Shown here in pieces: positions 33,061-42,057 of a DNA stretch of 64,000 bases. The notes under the pieces are model-generated. The model was given only the letters and a program-made list of their open reading frames with translations, was not told the origin of the DNA and did not search any database. Source of the DNA: Sulfidibacterium sp036244975 (GTDB taxonomy: Bacteria > Bacteroidota > Bacteroidia > Bacteroidales > F082); assembly GCA_036244975.1 (NCBI GenBank), contig BTTE01000003.1, forward strand, positions 1 through 64,000. Reading direction: 5' to 3'. Within the stretch, counting starts at the first letter, position 1. Every line of letters begins with the position of its first letter. A program made the position numbers and the translations under genes.

Positions 33061-35295
33061 ATGAAAGCAGCAATAATCAGTACCTATCCTCCCCGCGAGT
33101 GCGGCATAGCCACTTTCACCGAGAATCTTATCCGCACATTGCCTGAGCAAATGGAAGGAAAGGCAGAGAAAGCGTCCGTTTTTGTGGTTGCCGTAACCGA
33201 TAAAGAAGGGGCGTATGCTTATCCCGACATTGTGAAATTTAGTATTCACGAGAGTCATCAGAAAGATTATCTGAAAGCGGCTGACTTTATCAATTATTCG
33301 GCTGATATCTGCATCCTTCAACATGAGTATGGCATTTTTGGCGGAACCAGCGGAGTGTATATCCTCCCACTAATCAACCGGCTTAAAGTGCCATTGCTTG
33401 TTACTTTCCACACTGTTTTGAGAGACCCCTCATTTAGCGAAAAGGCTATTCTTCGCGAAATCGGAAAACAAGCAGATAAAATAGTAGTTATGAGCAAAAT
33501 GGCGGTAAAATTCCTGGTTGATATTTACCAGATACCGCGAAAAAAAATCGTTATCATCCAGCATGGATTTCCTGTTTTCGACTATGAAAATCATGATAAA
33601 TACAAACAGAAATTTCATCTCAAAAGTAAAATCACCATAACAACTTTTGGTCTGCTCAGCAGGGACAAAGGAATAGAAACCGTGCTAAAAGCTTTGCCGA
33701 AGGTAGTTGAGAAATATCCCGGTGTGGTTTATCAGATTCTGGGAAAAACCCATCCGGGGGTGATAAAAGTATCGGGCGAAGAGTACCGCCATTATCTGAA
33801 AAGGCTGGTACAGAAAAACAACCTGGAGAAACACGTGATGTTTATTGACGGTTTTCTCGAAGAGCCTGATTTGTGTGCTTATCTTTCGGCTACGGATATT
33901 TACATTACGCCCTATCCCAATGTAACACAGATTACGAGCGGGACGTTGGCCTATGCGGTAGGTTCGGGTGCAGCGGTAGTTTCCACCCCTTACTGGCATG
34001 CTGCGGAGCTGATTGATAAAGGCAGGGGTCGTCTTTTCCCGTTTAACGACCACGAAGCGCTTACCAATGTGCTGATTGATTTGCTGGACCATCCTGCTAA
34101 AATGCAGGCAATACGCAACCGGGCTTACGCTTATGGTCAAAAAGTTACCTGGCCTTTGCAGGGGAAAAAATATTTGAGAGCTGCCGAGCACGCCCTGAGA
34201 AAATACCACAGACCCAACCAGCCAAAAGAAAAAATTGTTGATCTGACAATTTTGCCTTCACTGGATTTGACACATTTCAGGCTGCTTACGGATACTACCG
34301 GAATCCTGCAGCATGCCCGATACAGTATTCCAGATTATCGTCACGGCTATTGCCTCGATGATAATGCGCGGGCGTTGCTGGTTATGAATATGGCTTATGA
34401 AAGACAAAAAGAACCGGAAGCCATCAACTTTATGTCGGTTTATCTTTCTTACATCAATTACATGCAAAACCCGGATGGCAGCTTTCGGAATTTTCTCAGC
34501 TACGGCCATAAATTTCTTGATAAAAAAAGCTCGGAAGATGCCTTTGGCCGGACGATTTGGGCCTTGGGCTATCTGCTGGCCCATGCGCCGAACGATGCTT
34601 TTTTTCAGATAGCTCATCAGCTTTTTAATCAGTCGTTCGGTATTTTTAAAGATTTAAAAAGCCTCCGGGGAATTGCCAATACGATGCTGGGTATCCGCCA
34701 TTATCTCGAACGTTTTCCTTACGATGAAGGAATGGTGAATATTATGAATGACCTTGCCGGTAAATTAACGGATGCCTTTGAAGAGGAGAATAGCCCGGAC
34801 TGGCATTGGTTTGAGCCGATTTTGACTTACGATAACGGATTGTTGCCTGCTGCTTTGTTTTATGCTTATGAGAAAACGGAGCAAACCAAATACCTGAAGG
34901 TAGCCGAAGAAAGTATGAATTTTCTGGAAAGTGTTACTTTCAAGGGTGATCATTTCGCACTCGTAGGAAACGATGGGTGGTACCGGAAAGGGGGGAAACG
35001 TGCCAGATTTGCCCAACAACCTGTTGATGCTATGGGAATGGTACTTATGTACGAAAAAGCGTATCTCAGTACAGAGAATAAAAAAGATTACCTCAATAAA
35101 ATGTTTATAGCATTCAAGTGGTTTCTCGGTGAAAATGATTTGCGTATTCCTTTGTTTGATTATGAGACCAAAGGCTGTTGCGACGGACTGGAAAAGGATG
35201 GGGTAAACCGTAACCAGGGAGCCGAAAGTTTGTTGGCCTATTTGTTATCACACATGATTGTGCTGGAGGCTTTTGAAAAAGAAAAAACCACTTAA
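33061..35295 (+). CDS. GT4 glycosyltransferase fused to an (alpha/alpha)6 glycosidase-like domain
   Basis: A 744-residue two-domain protein. Residues 1-about 390 are a GT-B glycosyltransferase: STYPPRECGIATFTENL near residue 6, FGLLSRDKGIETVLKALPKV, and the C-terminal ITSGTLAYAVGSGAAVVSTPYWHA helix. Residues about 400-744 form a chain of helices with RHGYCLDDNARALLVMN, SSEDAFGRTIWALGYL and AGKLTDAF, as in six-hairpin glycosidases and related epimerases. The second half could cleave or bind the glycan that the first half builds. The order GT4-GH130-GT4 is typical of mannan-related loci; function is inferred. Confidence 0.85.
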   Translation: MKAAIISTYPPRECGIATFTENLIRTLPEQMEGKAEKASVFVVAVTDKEGAYAYPDIVKFSIHESHQKDYLKAADFINYSADICILQHEYGIFGGTSGVYILPLINRLKVPLLVTFHTVLRDPSFSEKAILREIGKQADKIVVMSKMAVKFLVDIYQIPRKKIVIIQHGFPVFDYENHDKYKQKFHLKSKITITTFGLLSRDKGIETVLKALPKVVEKYPGVVYQILGKTHPGVIKVSGEEYRHYLKRLVQKNNLEKHVMFIDGFLEEPDLCAYLSATDIYITPYPNVTQITSGTLAYAVGSGAAVVSTPYWHAAELIDKGRGRLFPFNDHEALTNVLIDLLDHPAKMQAIRNRAYAYGQKVTWPLQGKKYLRAAEHALRKYHRPNQPKEKIVDLTILPSLDLTHFRLLTDTTGILQHARYSIPDYRHGYCLDDNARALLVMNMAYERQKEPEAINFMSVYLSYINYMQNPDGSFRNFLSYGHKFLDKKSSEDAFGRTIWALGYLLAHAPNDAFFQIAHQLFNQSFGIFKDLKSLRGIANTMLGIRHYLERFPYDEGMVNIMNDLAGKLTDAFEEENSPDWHWFEPILTYDNGLLPAALFYAYEKTEQTKYLKVAEESMNFLESVTFKGDHFALVGNDGWYRKGGKRARFAQQPVDAMGMVLMYEKAYLSTENKKDYLNKMFIAFKWFLGENDLRIPLFDYETKGCCDGLEKDGVNRNQGAESLLAYLLSHMIVLEAFEKEKTT

Positions 35296-35307
35296 AAATG
35301 AGCCAAA

Positions 35308-36240
35308 ATGGAAATAGTAACCCGTTATTCCCGTAATCCCATCCTCACCAAAGACGATGTGCCGTATCCTGTGGTTACCGTACACAACGCTGCCGTGGTG
35401 AAGTACAACGGAAAGTACATTATGGTTTTCCGTTCGCATTTGCATAACGGCCGCAGCATTTTGGGAATTGCCGACAGTGAGAACGGCATTGATTTTAAAG
35501 TCCGGAAGAAACCTTTTATGACGCCTGACGACAAAAGCCCGTACAGCGAATATGAATCCTGGAGTATTGAAGACCCGCGGATTACCTGTATTGACGGAGA
35601 ATACATGATTACTTATAGCGCTTATTCGCCCCACGGTATTCGTATCGGCCTGGCAAAAACCCGTGATTTTGAAACGGTGGAACGCTTTTCCATGATTACC
35701 GAAGCCGACTACCGTAATGTGGTGCTGTTTCCCGAAAAATTTAACGGTCTTTATGCCCGGCTTGACCGGCCACATTCGGAGATAAGTCCCTGGAGCATCT
35801 GGATTTCCTGGTCGCCTGATTTGAAGTATTGGGGTGAATCGCAACGGATTATGGACCCGGGGCAGTATCATTGGGACGAAATGAAAATAGGGCCAGGAGC
35901 GCCACCCGTAAAAACCGAAAAAGGATGGCTGAGCATTTATCACGGTGTTTTTCCCACCATGGATGGAAGTGTTTACCGGCTGGGCGTTGCACTGCACGAT
36001 TTACACAATCCTTCCAGGATTATCGGCGTAGGTGACGACTGGATTCTTCAGCCGGAAGACCCGTGGGAAATTACAGGTTATGTGCACAATGTTGTGTTTT
36101 GTTGTGCCGCCGTTCCCGGTGATGATGGTACGGTACGGATTTACTGGGGAGGAGCCGATACGGTTATGTGTACCGGTACAGCCCGTATCGATGATTTGGT
36201 GGAAATGTGCCTGACAAAAACGAGAAAAGCCATTCCGTAA
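35308..36240 (+). CDS. GH130-family glycosidase/phosphorylase
   Basis: A 310-residue five-bladed beta-propeller of family GH130, which acts on beta-mannosides, either as phosphorylase or hydrolase. The catalytic-acid motif SWSIEDPRIT puts the Asp at 89. Other blade motifs are ESWSIEDPRI, WISWSPDLKYW and GPGAPPVKTEKGWLSIYHG. It lies 12 bp after the GT4 fusion gene and 7 bp before another GT4, so the three genes form one operon. Which of the two chemistries it has cannot be told from the sequence. Confidence 0.88.
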   Translation: MEIVTRYSRNPILTKDDVPYPVVTVHNAAVVKYNGKYIMVFRSHLHNGRSILGIADSENGIDFKVRKKPFMTPDDKSPYSEYESWSIEDPRITCIDGEYMITYSAYSPHGIRIGLAKTRDFETVERFSMITEADYRNVVLFPEKFNGLYARLDRPHSEISPWSIWISWSPDLKYWGESQRIMDPGQYHWDEMKIGPGAPPVKTEKGWLSIYHGVFPTMDGSVYRLGVALHDLHNPSRIIGVGDDWILQPEDPWEITGYVHNVVFCCAAVPGDDGTVRIYWGGADTVMCTGTARIDDLVEMCLTKTRKAIP

Positions 36241-36247
36241 AGGGAAC

Positions 36248-37276
36248 ATGAAAACTTTACAAAACATAAAGATAGCCATATTATCACCGGCATGCTGGCG
36301 GACGCCGCCGCGAAAATACGGTCCGTGGGAGCAGGTAGCTTCCAATATTGCCGGGGGATTTGTTGAAAGAGGTTACGATGTTACCCTTTTTGCTACGGCC
36401 GATTCGCTTACGGCCGGAAAACTTGAGGCTGTTTGTGACCAACCTTACGGTGAACATCCCGAAATGGATGCCAAAGTGTGCGAGTGTTTGCACATTTCTC
36501 ATTTTATGGAAATGGCACATAACTTTGATATCCTGCATAACAACTACGATTTTCTTCCATTGACTTATTCCCGGCTGGTGCCCGTACCGATGGTAACCAC
36601 CATTCACGGATTTTCTTCTCCGAAAATCCTTCCGGTGTATAAAAAATACAACAACACCTCTTATTATGTCTCCATCAGTAACTCCGACCGGAGCCCGGAG
36701 CTGGATTATATTGCCACAGTGTACAACGGTATCAGGCCGGAAGAATTTCACTTTCGTGAAGAAACAGGGAGTTATTTGTTGTTTTTCGGCAGGATTCATC
36801 CTGAAAAGGGGACATACGAAGCTATTCAGATTGCCCGGAAAGCCGGAATGCGTCTGATTATTTCCGGGCTGATACAAGATGAAGAATATTTTAAGGCAAA
36901 AGTGCAACCTTTTGTGGATGACAAAACGGTTGTCTATGTGGGTAATTCGGGGCCTGCCCGGCGCGATGAGCTACTGGGAGGCGCTTTTGCGTTGTTGCAT
37001 CCCATTAGTTTTGAAGAACCTTTCGGCCTGAGTGTGGTCGAAGCCATGATGTGCGGTACGCCCGTTGTGGCCTTTCGCAGGGGTTCCATGCCCGAGCTGA
37101 TTGCGCACGGCGAAACCGGCTTTCTGGTTAATGATATCGCCGGAGCGGTGGCCGTTATTCCGGAAGTGGGAAAGATCAACCGTTCCAATTGCCGGCAGCG
37201 GGCCATGGAGCACTTTAGTATGGATAAAATGATAGCGGGCTATTTGGCTGTTTACAGAAAAATCCTGTTAGCATAA
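36248..37276 (+). CDS. GT4-family glycosyltransferase
   Basis: A 342-residue GT-B glycosyltransferase. N-terminal motif PPRKYGPWEQVASNIAGGFVERG; C-terminal FFGRIHPEKGTYEAIQIARK, and the acidic helix PISFEEPFGLSVVEAMMCGTPVVAF with the E-x7-E pair that binds the nucleotide sugar. It lies 7 bp after the GH130 gene. With the manC product GDP-mannose as a likely donor it may be a mannosyltransferase; this is inference from the GH130 neighbours. Confidence 0.9.
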   Translation: MKTLQNIKIAILSPACWRTPPRKYGPWEQVASNIAGGFVERGYDVTLFATADSLTAGKLEAVCDQPYGEHPEMDAKVCECLHISHFMEMAHNFDILHNNYDFLPLTYSRLVPVPMVTTIHGFSSPKILPVYKKYNNTSYYVSISNSDRSPELDYIATVYNGIRPEEFHFREETGSYLLFFGRIHPEKGTYEAIQIARKAGMRLIISGLIQDEEYFKAKVQPFVDDKTVVYVGNSGPARRDELLGGAFALLHPISFEEPFGLSVVEAMMCGTPVVAFRRGSMPELIAHGETGFLVNDIAGAVAVIPEVGKINRSNCRQRAMEHFSMDKMIAGYLAVYRKILLA

Positions 37277-37363
37277 ACCGGCATTGGTCAGGGCACACGT
37301 AGCGCGGGATTAATAGGGATACAGCAATTTCGGGCCTGAATTTTGTCCATTAAATCAACAACT

Positions 37364-38845
37364 TCAATTTTTAGCCGATGTCAAATGTTCCAGCAGGTCG
37401 TTTAATTTAAATTTTACAATACCGGAGCGGGTATCGGAAGCAGCATAAGGTAAAACAATCCACTCGTTGTGCAGCAGTGCACCGCAGGCGTAAACCACGT
37501 TGGGCACATATCCGTTTCGTTCGCTCTCTCTCGGGACCAGCAGTGGTTCTTTCAGCTCGGCAATCACTTTTGAAGGATCTTCCAGGTCAAGCAAAAGTGC
37601 TCCAATAGAGTAAGTGCGAACAGGCCCTACGCCATGGGTGAGCAACAACCAGCCCTTTTCCGTTTTAATGGGAGAACCGCTGTTACCGATTTGGATATAT
37701 TCCCAGAAAAATTTCGGCTCCCGGATTAAAATGGGGTTTTCCCAGTAATTCAACCGGTTACTGTACATAATATAAAGGTTTTCGTTATCGTTGCGTGAGA
37801 TAATAGCGTATTTCCCGTTGATTTTTTCGGGAAAAAGCGCCATCCCTTTGTTTTGTGAACCCCGCCCGATCATAGTACTGATTCTAAACCGGTAGAAATC
37901 TTTGGTCTCAATGAGCTGTGGAAGGATGGAAATTCCGTTGTAAGCTGTGTAAGGAGCATAATAGGTAACAGAACCATTACCATTGCTGAAAGCCACAAAA
38001 CGGGCATCTTCAATGGCCCGGATATCCGTCGTTGACCGGGGGAAAATAGCACGTTCCGAAAGATCAGATTCGTCATTAAATTCAATTTCGTAATTGGACC
38101 GGATAATCCAGTACAGTGTATCAATGGCTGATTCTTCTGTTCGGGTAAGGCTCCCTTTTTCTTTAAAATGTTTTACGCTTTCATCCAGTTCATCGGAGGT
38201 AAACGAATCCAGCAAATCATCAAAAATGGCTTCCACTGCTTTGTAATGGCCCATATCCGAAAGCTTCATGATAAAATCCTGTTTGCTGTATTCTACAGAA
38301 TGGATTATCTTGGCCATTTCCACGAGATGGCTGAGGTTGTCCATTTCAATGTTTCCCTCTTTGTCCAGCAAGCCGCTGCGGAATACAACGGATGACATGT
38401 GTCCTTCACCCACAGCCCGAAAACTAATAATTACTTTTAAATTGTTGTTGGCGATATCCGCAGAGGTTTGAAAAGGATGAGGAATGATGGAGGGATTAAA
38501 CAAGGCAGCAGACTCTATGGAGTATTCCAGCGTGAAGTAGGCCCCTATGAGGAGTTTGTTCTCCAAAGAAAGATCATTATAAATAGTGATATCGAGATGT
38601 TTGATAATTTCATCAAAATTATCCTTAAAAATACGCTTTACATTTTTGTGACGTTTTTCAAAGTTAGTGATAATCTGGTCTAATATTCGGGCATTCTCCT
38701 TTTCAGGATGATTCAGCACACGGTCAAAGACTTTATAAATTCTTACTTTATCCAGATCGAGGAGTTTTGTAATGACCCTGCTTTCATCCGGTAGAAAGGA
38801 AAGTTTCTGCCGGTAAATCTTTACCTGGCTTTGGGAGTAATTCAT
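37364..38845 (-). CDS. GH130-family enzyme with N-terminal helical domain
   Basis: A 493-residue protein. Residues 1-about 115 are helical and unlike the usual GH130 start. Residues about 130-490 form the propeller, with IIRSNYEIEF, then TTDIRAIEDARFVAFSNGN, where Asp280 is the likely catalytic acid in an EDAR version of the EDPR motif. Later motifs GNSGSPIKTEKGWLLLTHG and RTYSIGALLLDLEDPSKVI match the family. It is convergent to the GT4 gene and on its own promoter. The divergent motif places it away from the standard mannosyl-phosphorylases, perhaps near beta-1,2-mannosidases. Confidence 0.85.
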   Translation of the reverse strand: MNYSQSQVKIYRQKLSFLPDESRVITKLLDLDKVRIYKVFDRVLNHPEKENARILDQIITNFEKRHKNVKRIFKDNFDEIIKHLDITIYNDLSLENKLLIGAYFTLEYSIESAALFNPSIIPHPFQTSADIANNNLKVIISFRAVGEGHMSSVVFRSGLLDKEGNIEMDNLSHLVEMAKIIHSVEYSKQDFIMKLSDMGHYKAVEAIFDDLLDSFTSDELDESVKHFKEKGSLTRTEESAIDTLYWIIRSNYEIEFNDESDLSERAIFPRSTTDIRAIEDARFVAFSNGNGSVTYYAPYTAYNGISILPQLIETKDFYRFRISTMIGRGSQNKGMALFPEKINGKYAIISRNDNENLYIMYSNRLNYWENPILIREPKFFWEYIQIGNSGSPIKTEKGWLLLTHGVGPVRTYSIGALLLDLEDPSKVIAELKEPLLVPRESERNGYVPNVVYACGALLHNEWIVLPYAASDTRSGIVKFKLNDLLEHLTSAKN

Positions 38846-38950
38846 GATTTGATTTTAAAAAAAGCTAAAATAAACGTTTAATGATAAAATTCCAAATGGT
38901 TTGTGACAAAAAAACGAAATGGAAATATTTGTTTTTCAAAGGGTTCTGTT

Positions 38951-39751
38951 TTAAATTTCAAAACATCTTTTCAGAAAGTCTCCCACAGCAGGGAAAATCT
39001 TTTCAGGCATTTCCACAAAACCCATGTGGCCTGTTTTGTCAAGAATGATCGCTTCTGCATGAGCGGGAAGATGCAACTGAGGCAGGATTTTCTCCAACGG
39101 GATACGGGAATCCTGTTTCCCTGCCACAAAAAAAACCGGAAAAGCTGCTTTTTTCAATATCTCAAGGTTGTCCTCCCGGTCGCGCATACCTGCCAGCGCA
39201 GCCGTTACGCTTTGTGCCGGGGTTTGAAACGACATTTGCCTGAGATGATCTATTTCCCTGGTAAAACGGGCTACATTTTCTTCCGCAAAAAGCAGGGGAA
39301 TAAATCTTGCAATAAAATCTTTGTGGTCTCTCTTTACAATTTCCATGGTGCGGGTACGGTTTTCTTTACCCCCGGCATTATCCGCAGCAGCCTGCGAATG
39401 AAAGAGCACCAGACCCCGGAGAAATTTCGGAAATTTTTTGGCAAAAGCCAGCGATACATAACCGCCCATGGAGTGTCCGATGAGTATGGTTTTTGTAATG
39501 TTTTCGGCTTCCATGGCTGCTTTCACTACGTCGGCCATGAACGGCATGCTATGATTTTCACTAAAAACCGCTGTTTTCCCAAAGCCGGGTAAGTCAACAG
39601 CCAGCACCCTAAACGTTGGTTTCAGAAAGTCAATAAAAGAATCCCATACATGCATATCTTCCAAAAAGCCATGCAGCAGAACAATGGAATTTCCTTCGCC
39701 TTCAACAAGATAATTTACCTGCTTTCCCTGCCATATTATCTGTTTTTCCAT
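38951..39751 (-). CDS. Alpha/beta-hydrolase
   Basis: A 266-residue soluble alpha/beta-hydrolase. The oxyanion motif LLHGFLEDMHVWD, the nucleophile elbow GHSMGGYVSL and the late His in DKTGHMGFVEMPE are all present, so the triad is probably complete. An Asp in GKQDSRIPLE fits the acid. The ATG at 39751 is chosen over an in-frame start at 39796 because the family begins there. Substrate unknown. Confidence 0.88.
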   Translation of the reverse strand: MEKQIIWQGKQVNYLVEGEGNSIVLLHGFLEDMHVWDSFIDFLKPTFRVLAVDLPGFGKTAVFSENHSMPFMADVVKAAMEAENITKTILIGHSMGGYVSLAFAKKFPKFLRGLVLFHSQAAADNAGGKENRTRTMEIVKRDHKDFIARFIPLLFAEENVARFTREIDHLRQMSFQTPAQSVTAALAGMRDREDNLEILKKAAFPVFFVAGKQDSRIPLEKILPQLHLPAHAEAIILDKTGHMGFVEMPEKIFPAVGDFLKRCFEI

Positions 39752-40043
39752 AACTTTTATTTTTGGGTAAAAATAGGGAGATTTCTGAAAAAGCAAATCA
39801 TTTGTTTGCAGATTATCCCGCTTTATTCATGCAAGAGTTATGCGAATTGTATGAATTAGCGCTGTTCCGGATTTGCCTGCCCGTCGTACTACTAAGGCAG
39901 GCGTGGCAATCCGGAGCTTTTTAAGATGGAGATTTAAAAACTTCTGATCCCAAAAGGCAGGGTTTGTAAAATCCGACCGAAGGGAGACAAAATTCAAATC
40001 AAAAACCTCCGATTGCCCATCGTTAGTCGGGAATCAGGCCGCT
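39752..40043. other. Intergenic region with an imperfect hairpin
   Basis: No ORF with protein-like features. An imperfect inverted repeat at about 39867-39915 (arms CCGGATTTGCCTGCC and GGCAGGCGTGGCAATCCGG) is followed by AGCTTTTTA, so it looks like a terminator-style hairpin with no gene ending there. See findings. The RR-site promoter follows at 40045. Confidence 0.5.
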
Positions 40044-40044
40044 T

Positions 40045-40080
40045 CTTCAAATTTCCTTTAGATTTAATCCGTTATCTTTG
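40045..40080 (+). promoter_or_regulatory. RR-site promoter 1 (two-component system)
   Basis: Two 11-bp direct half-sites, CTTCAAATTTC (40045-40055) and CTTTAGATTTA (40056-40066), then TATCTTTG (40073-40080), an exact Bacteroidota -7 box. The RR ATG is at 40099. Same layout as 43387, 48845 and 56525. Confidence 0.8.
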
Positions 40081-40098
40081 TCTTCAACTATTTCGGAT

Positions 40099-40776
40099 AT
40101 GAAAATACTGGTCGTAGAAGATGAAAAAAATCTGCTGGAAACAGTGACGGTTTTCCTGCAAAAGGAGGGCTTTGTCTGCGAAAAGGCAGATTCTTATTTT
40201 GCGGCAGAGGATAAGATGGCGGCTTTCGACTATGATGTAATAATTCTTGATATTACCCTGCCTGATGGCAACGGCCTTGACCTGCTTGAAAAAATAAAAG
40301 AAATTTATACCGAAACCGGGGTTATTATTGTCTCTGCCCGCAATTCGCTGGACGACAGACTAAAAGGTCTTGACCTCGGCGCTGATGATTACATTACCAA
40401 ACCGTTTCACCTTTCGGAACTTAACTCCAGAATCCGTGCGGTTTTGAGAAGAAAGAAATTCAACGGCACGAAAGAGCTTGTTTTCAGGGAGTTCAGGTTG
40501 CTGCCCGAGCAAAGGGAAGTGTTTGTGGGAGATAAAAAGCTGCAGCTTACGCCGAAAGAGTATGAGTTGTTGCTCTATTTTGTGATCAACAAAAACAGGA
40601 TGCTTACAAGACAATCTATTGCTGAGCACCTGTGGGGCGACTATATAGATATGTCCGATCATTTTGATTTCGTATATACCCATTTGAATAATTTGCGTAA
40701 AAAGATTAAGCAGGCCGGAGGTAACGATTACATAAGAACCGTTTACGGTATCGGCTATAAAATGGAGGCGGAATGA
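40099..40776 (+). CDS. OmpR/PhoB-family response regulator
   Basis: A 225-residue regulator with receiver domain (residues 1-115, VEDE opening, phospho-acceptor Asp51 in VIILDITLPDGNG, KPF near 100) and a winged-helix DNA-binding domain (about 130-225, LTPKEYELLLYFVINKNRMLTRQ, RTVYGIGYKME). This type binds tandem direct repeats, and the four RR-site promoters in this window have exactly that form. The ATG at 40099 is preferred since it starts at the receiver core. Its stop overlaps the kinase start by 4 bases. Confidence 0.95.
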   Translation: MKILVVEDEKNLLETVTVFLQKEGFVCEKADSYFAAEDKMAAFDYDVIILDITLPDGNGLDLLEKIKEIYTETGVIIVSARNSLDDRLKGLDLGADDYITKPFHLSELNSRIRAVLRRKKFNGTKELVFREFRLLPEQREVFVGDKKLQLTPKEYELLLYFVINKNRMLTRQSIAEHLWGDYIDMSDHFDFVYTHLNNLRKKIKQAGGNDYIRTVYGIGYKMEAE

Positions 40777-42008
40777 GATTGCTCAAAAAGATAAACCGGA
40801 GTTATCTTATCAGCTCTGCCGTGGTGCTTGTCATCGGCTTGCTGGCATTTTATTTTCTTATCAACCGCATTGCTTCACGGGAAATTATTGAGGGATTGCA
40901 TGCCAGCAAAGCCCGTATTGTTCACGAGCTTGGGCAACATAAGACGGTTCTTCGCCTTTATCCTTTAATTGAGGTGGAAGAAACTCAAAAAACAGGATCC
41001 GAATTTATGAAAGACACCACCATTTTTGATCCTATTGAAGGTGAAAATGAGGTTTTTAAAGAGCTGAACACTTTCCGGGAAATAAACGGTAAGCTCTACC
41101 ACATTACCATCCGGGCGATTGCAGTGGAAAAAGAGGACATTGTCATGAGTATTTTCCTCAGCATCATGGCGATTTTTTTGCTGCTTATAGGTGTGCTTTA
41201 TTTTATCAATAAAAGCGCTACTTCCACCGTGTGGCGTCCTTTTTATCAAAACCTGACCATCCTTAAGAACTTTTCGCTGGAGGAGAACCGGGAAATCTCC
41301 CTTCAGAAGACCGGCATCACGGAATTTGATGAACTCAACGAGGTTATTACCAAACTTACCGAAAAAGTATCCACTGATTATCTGAATCTGAAAGAGTTTA
41401 CCGAAAATGCTTCGCACGAAATCCAAACACCGTTGTCGGTTATTTTACTGAATCTTGAAGAAGTCCTTCAGCAAAACCTTCCCGAAGCGGAACTGACAAA
41501 AATTTATCATACCTACGAAGCGGCCAAACGTCTTTCCACGTTAAACCAGCATCTGCTTTTGCTCACCAAGATTGAAAACGGACAATTTGTTGCGGAAAAG
41601 CTCTTTCTTAACAAGGTTATTCAAAACAGACTAAAGGCGCTCAGCCCGCTTATTGACAGTGCTAGTCTCCGTGTCCGGCTTGAAAGGCAGGGAGATTTTC
41701 CGGTTAAAATGCATGAAGCGTTGGCAGAAACACTGGTTAACAATTTGCTTTCCAATGCTATAAAACACAACAACGAAGGAGGAAGTATCCGAATCAATAT
41801 TTCCGGTAACGGATTTGAAATTTGCAACACGGGCAAAGGGAAGCCGCTCTCCGGAAATGAAATTTTTAACCGCTTCGTGAAGAAAGATTCTCAGGGGCTG
41901 GGCCTCGGGCTGGCCATCGTCAAGCGAATTTGCGATACGCATAAGCTGGAGATAAGTTATGCGTATTTGGAAAAAATGCATTGTTTTCGGATAACATATC
42001 GAAGTTGA
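40773..42008 (+). CDS. Membrane sensor histidine kinase (partner of the OmpR-type regulator)
   Basis: A 411-residue kinase. Helix 1 (about 13-31), periplasmic segment (about 32-124), helix 2 (about 125-146). H-box FTENASHEIQTPLSV with the phospho-accepting His215, N box NLLSNAIKHN, a short G1 region (CNTGKGKPL), and GLGLGLAIVKR (G2). The translation overlap with the regulator (ATGA) shows the two form a pair. The sensed signal is unknown; target genes suggest envelope stress or toxic compounds. Confidence 0.95.
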   Translation: MRLLKKINRSYLISSAVVLVIGLLAFYFLINRIASREIIEGLHASKARIVHELGQHKTVLRLYPLIEVEETQKTGSEFMKDTTIFDPIEGENEVFKELNTFREINGKLYHITIRAIAVEKEDIVMSIFLSIMAIFLLLIGVLYFINKSATSTVWRPFYQNLTILKNFSLEENREISLQKTGITEFDELNEVITKLTEKVSTDYLNLKEFTENASHEIQTPLSVILLNLEEVLQQNLPEAELTKIYHTYEAAKRLSTLNQHLLLLTKIENGQFVAEKLFLNKVIQNRLKALSPLIDSASLRVRLERQGDFPVKMHEALAETLVNNLLSNAIKHNNEGGSIRINISGNGFEICNTGKGKPLSGNEIFNRFVKKDSQGLGLGLAIVKRICDTHKLEISYAYLEKMHCFRITYRS

Positions 42009-42057
42009 ATTTTGTGATTTCTCCACATTTTTATGCGCAGCCAATTGAAAATGTCAT

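Noticed and set aside
39867..39915. tRNA-like fold in the intergenic hairpin
   Set aside because: No anticodon or T-arm pattern could be placed.
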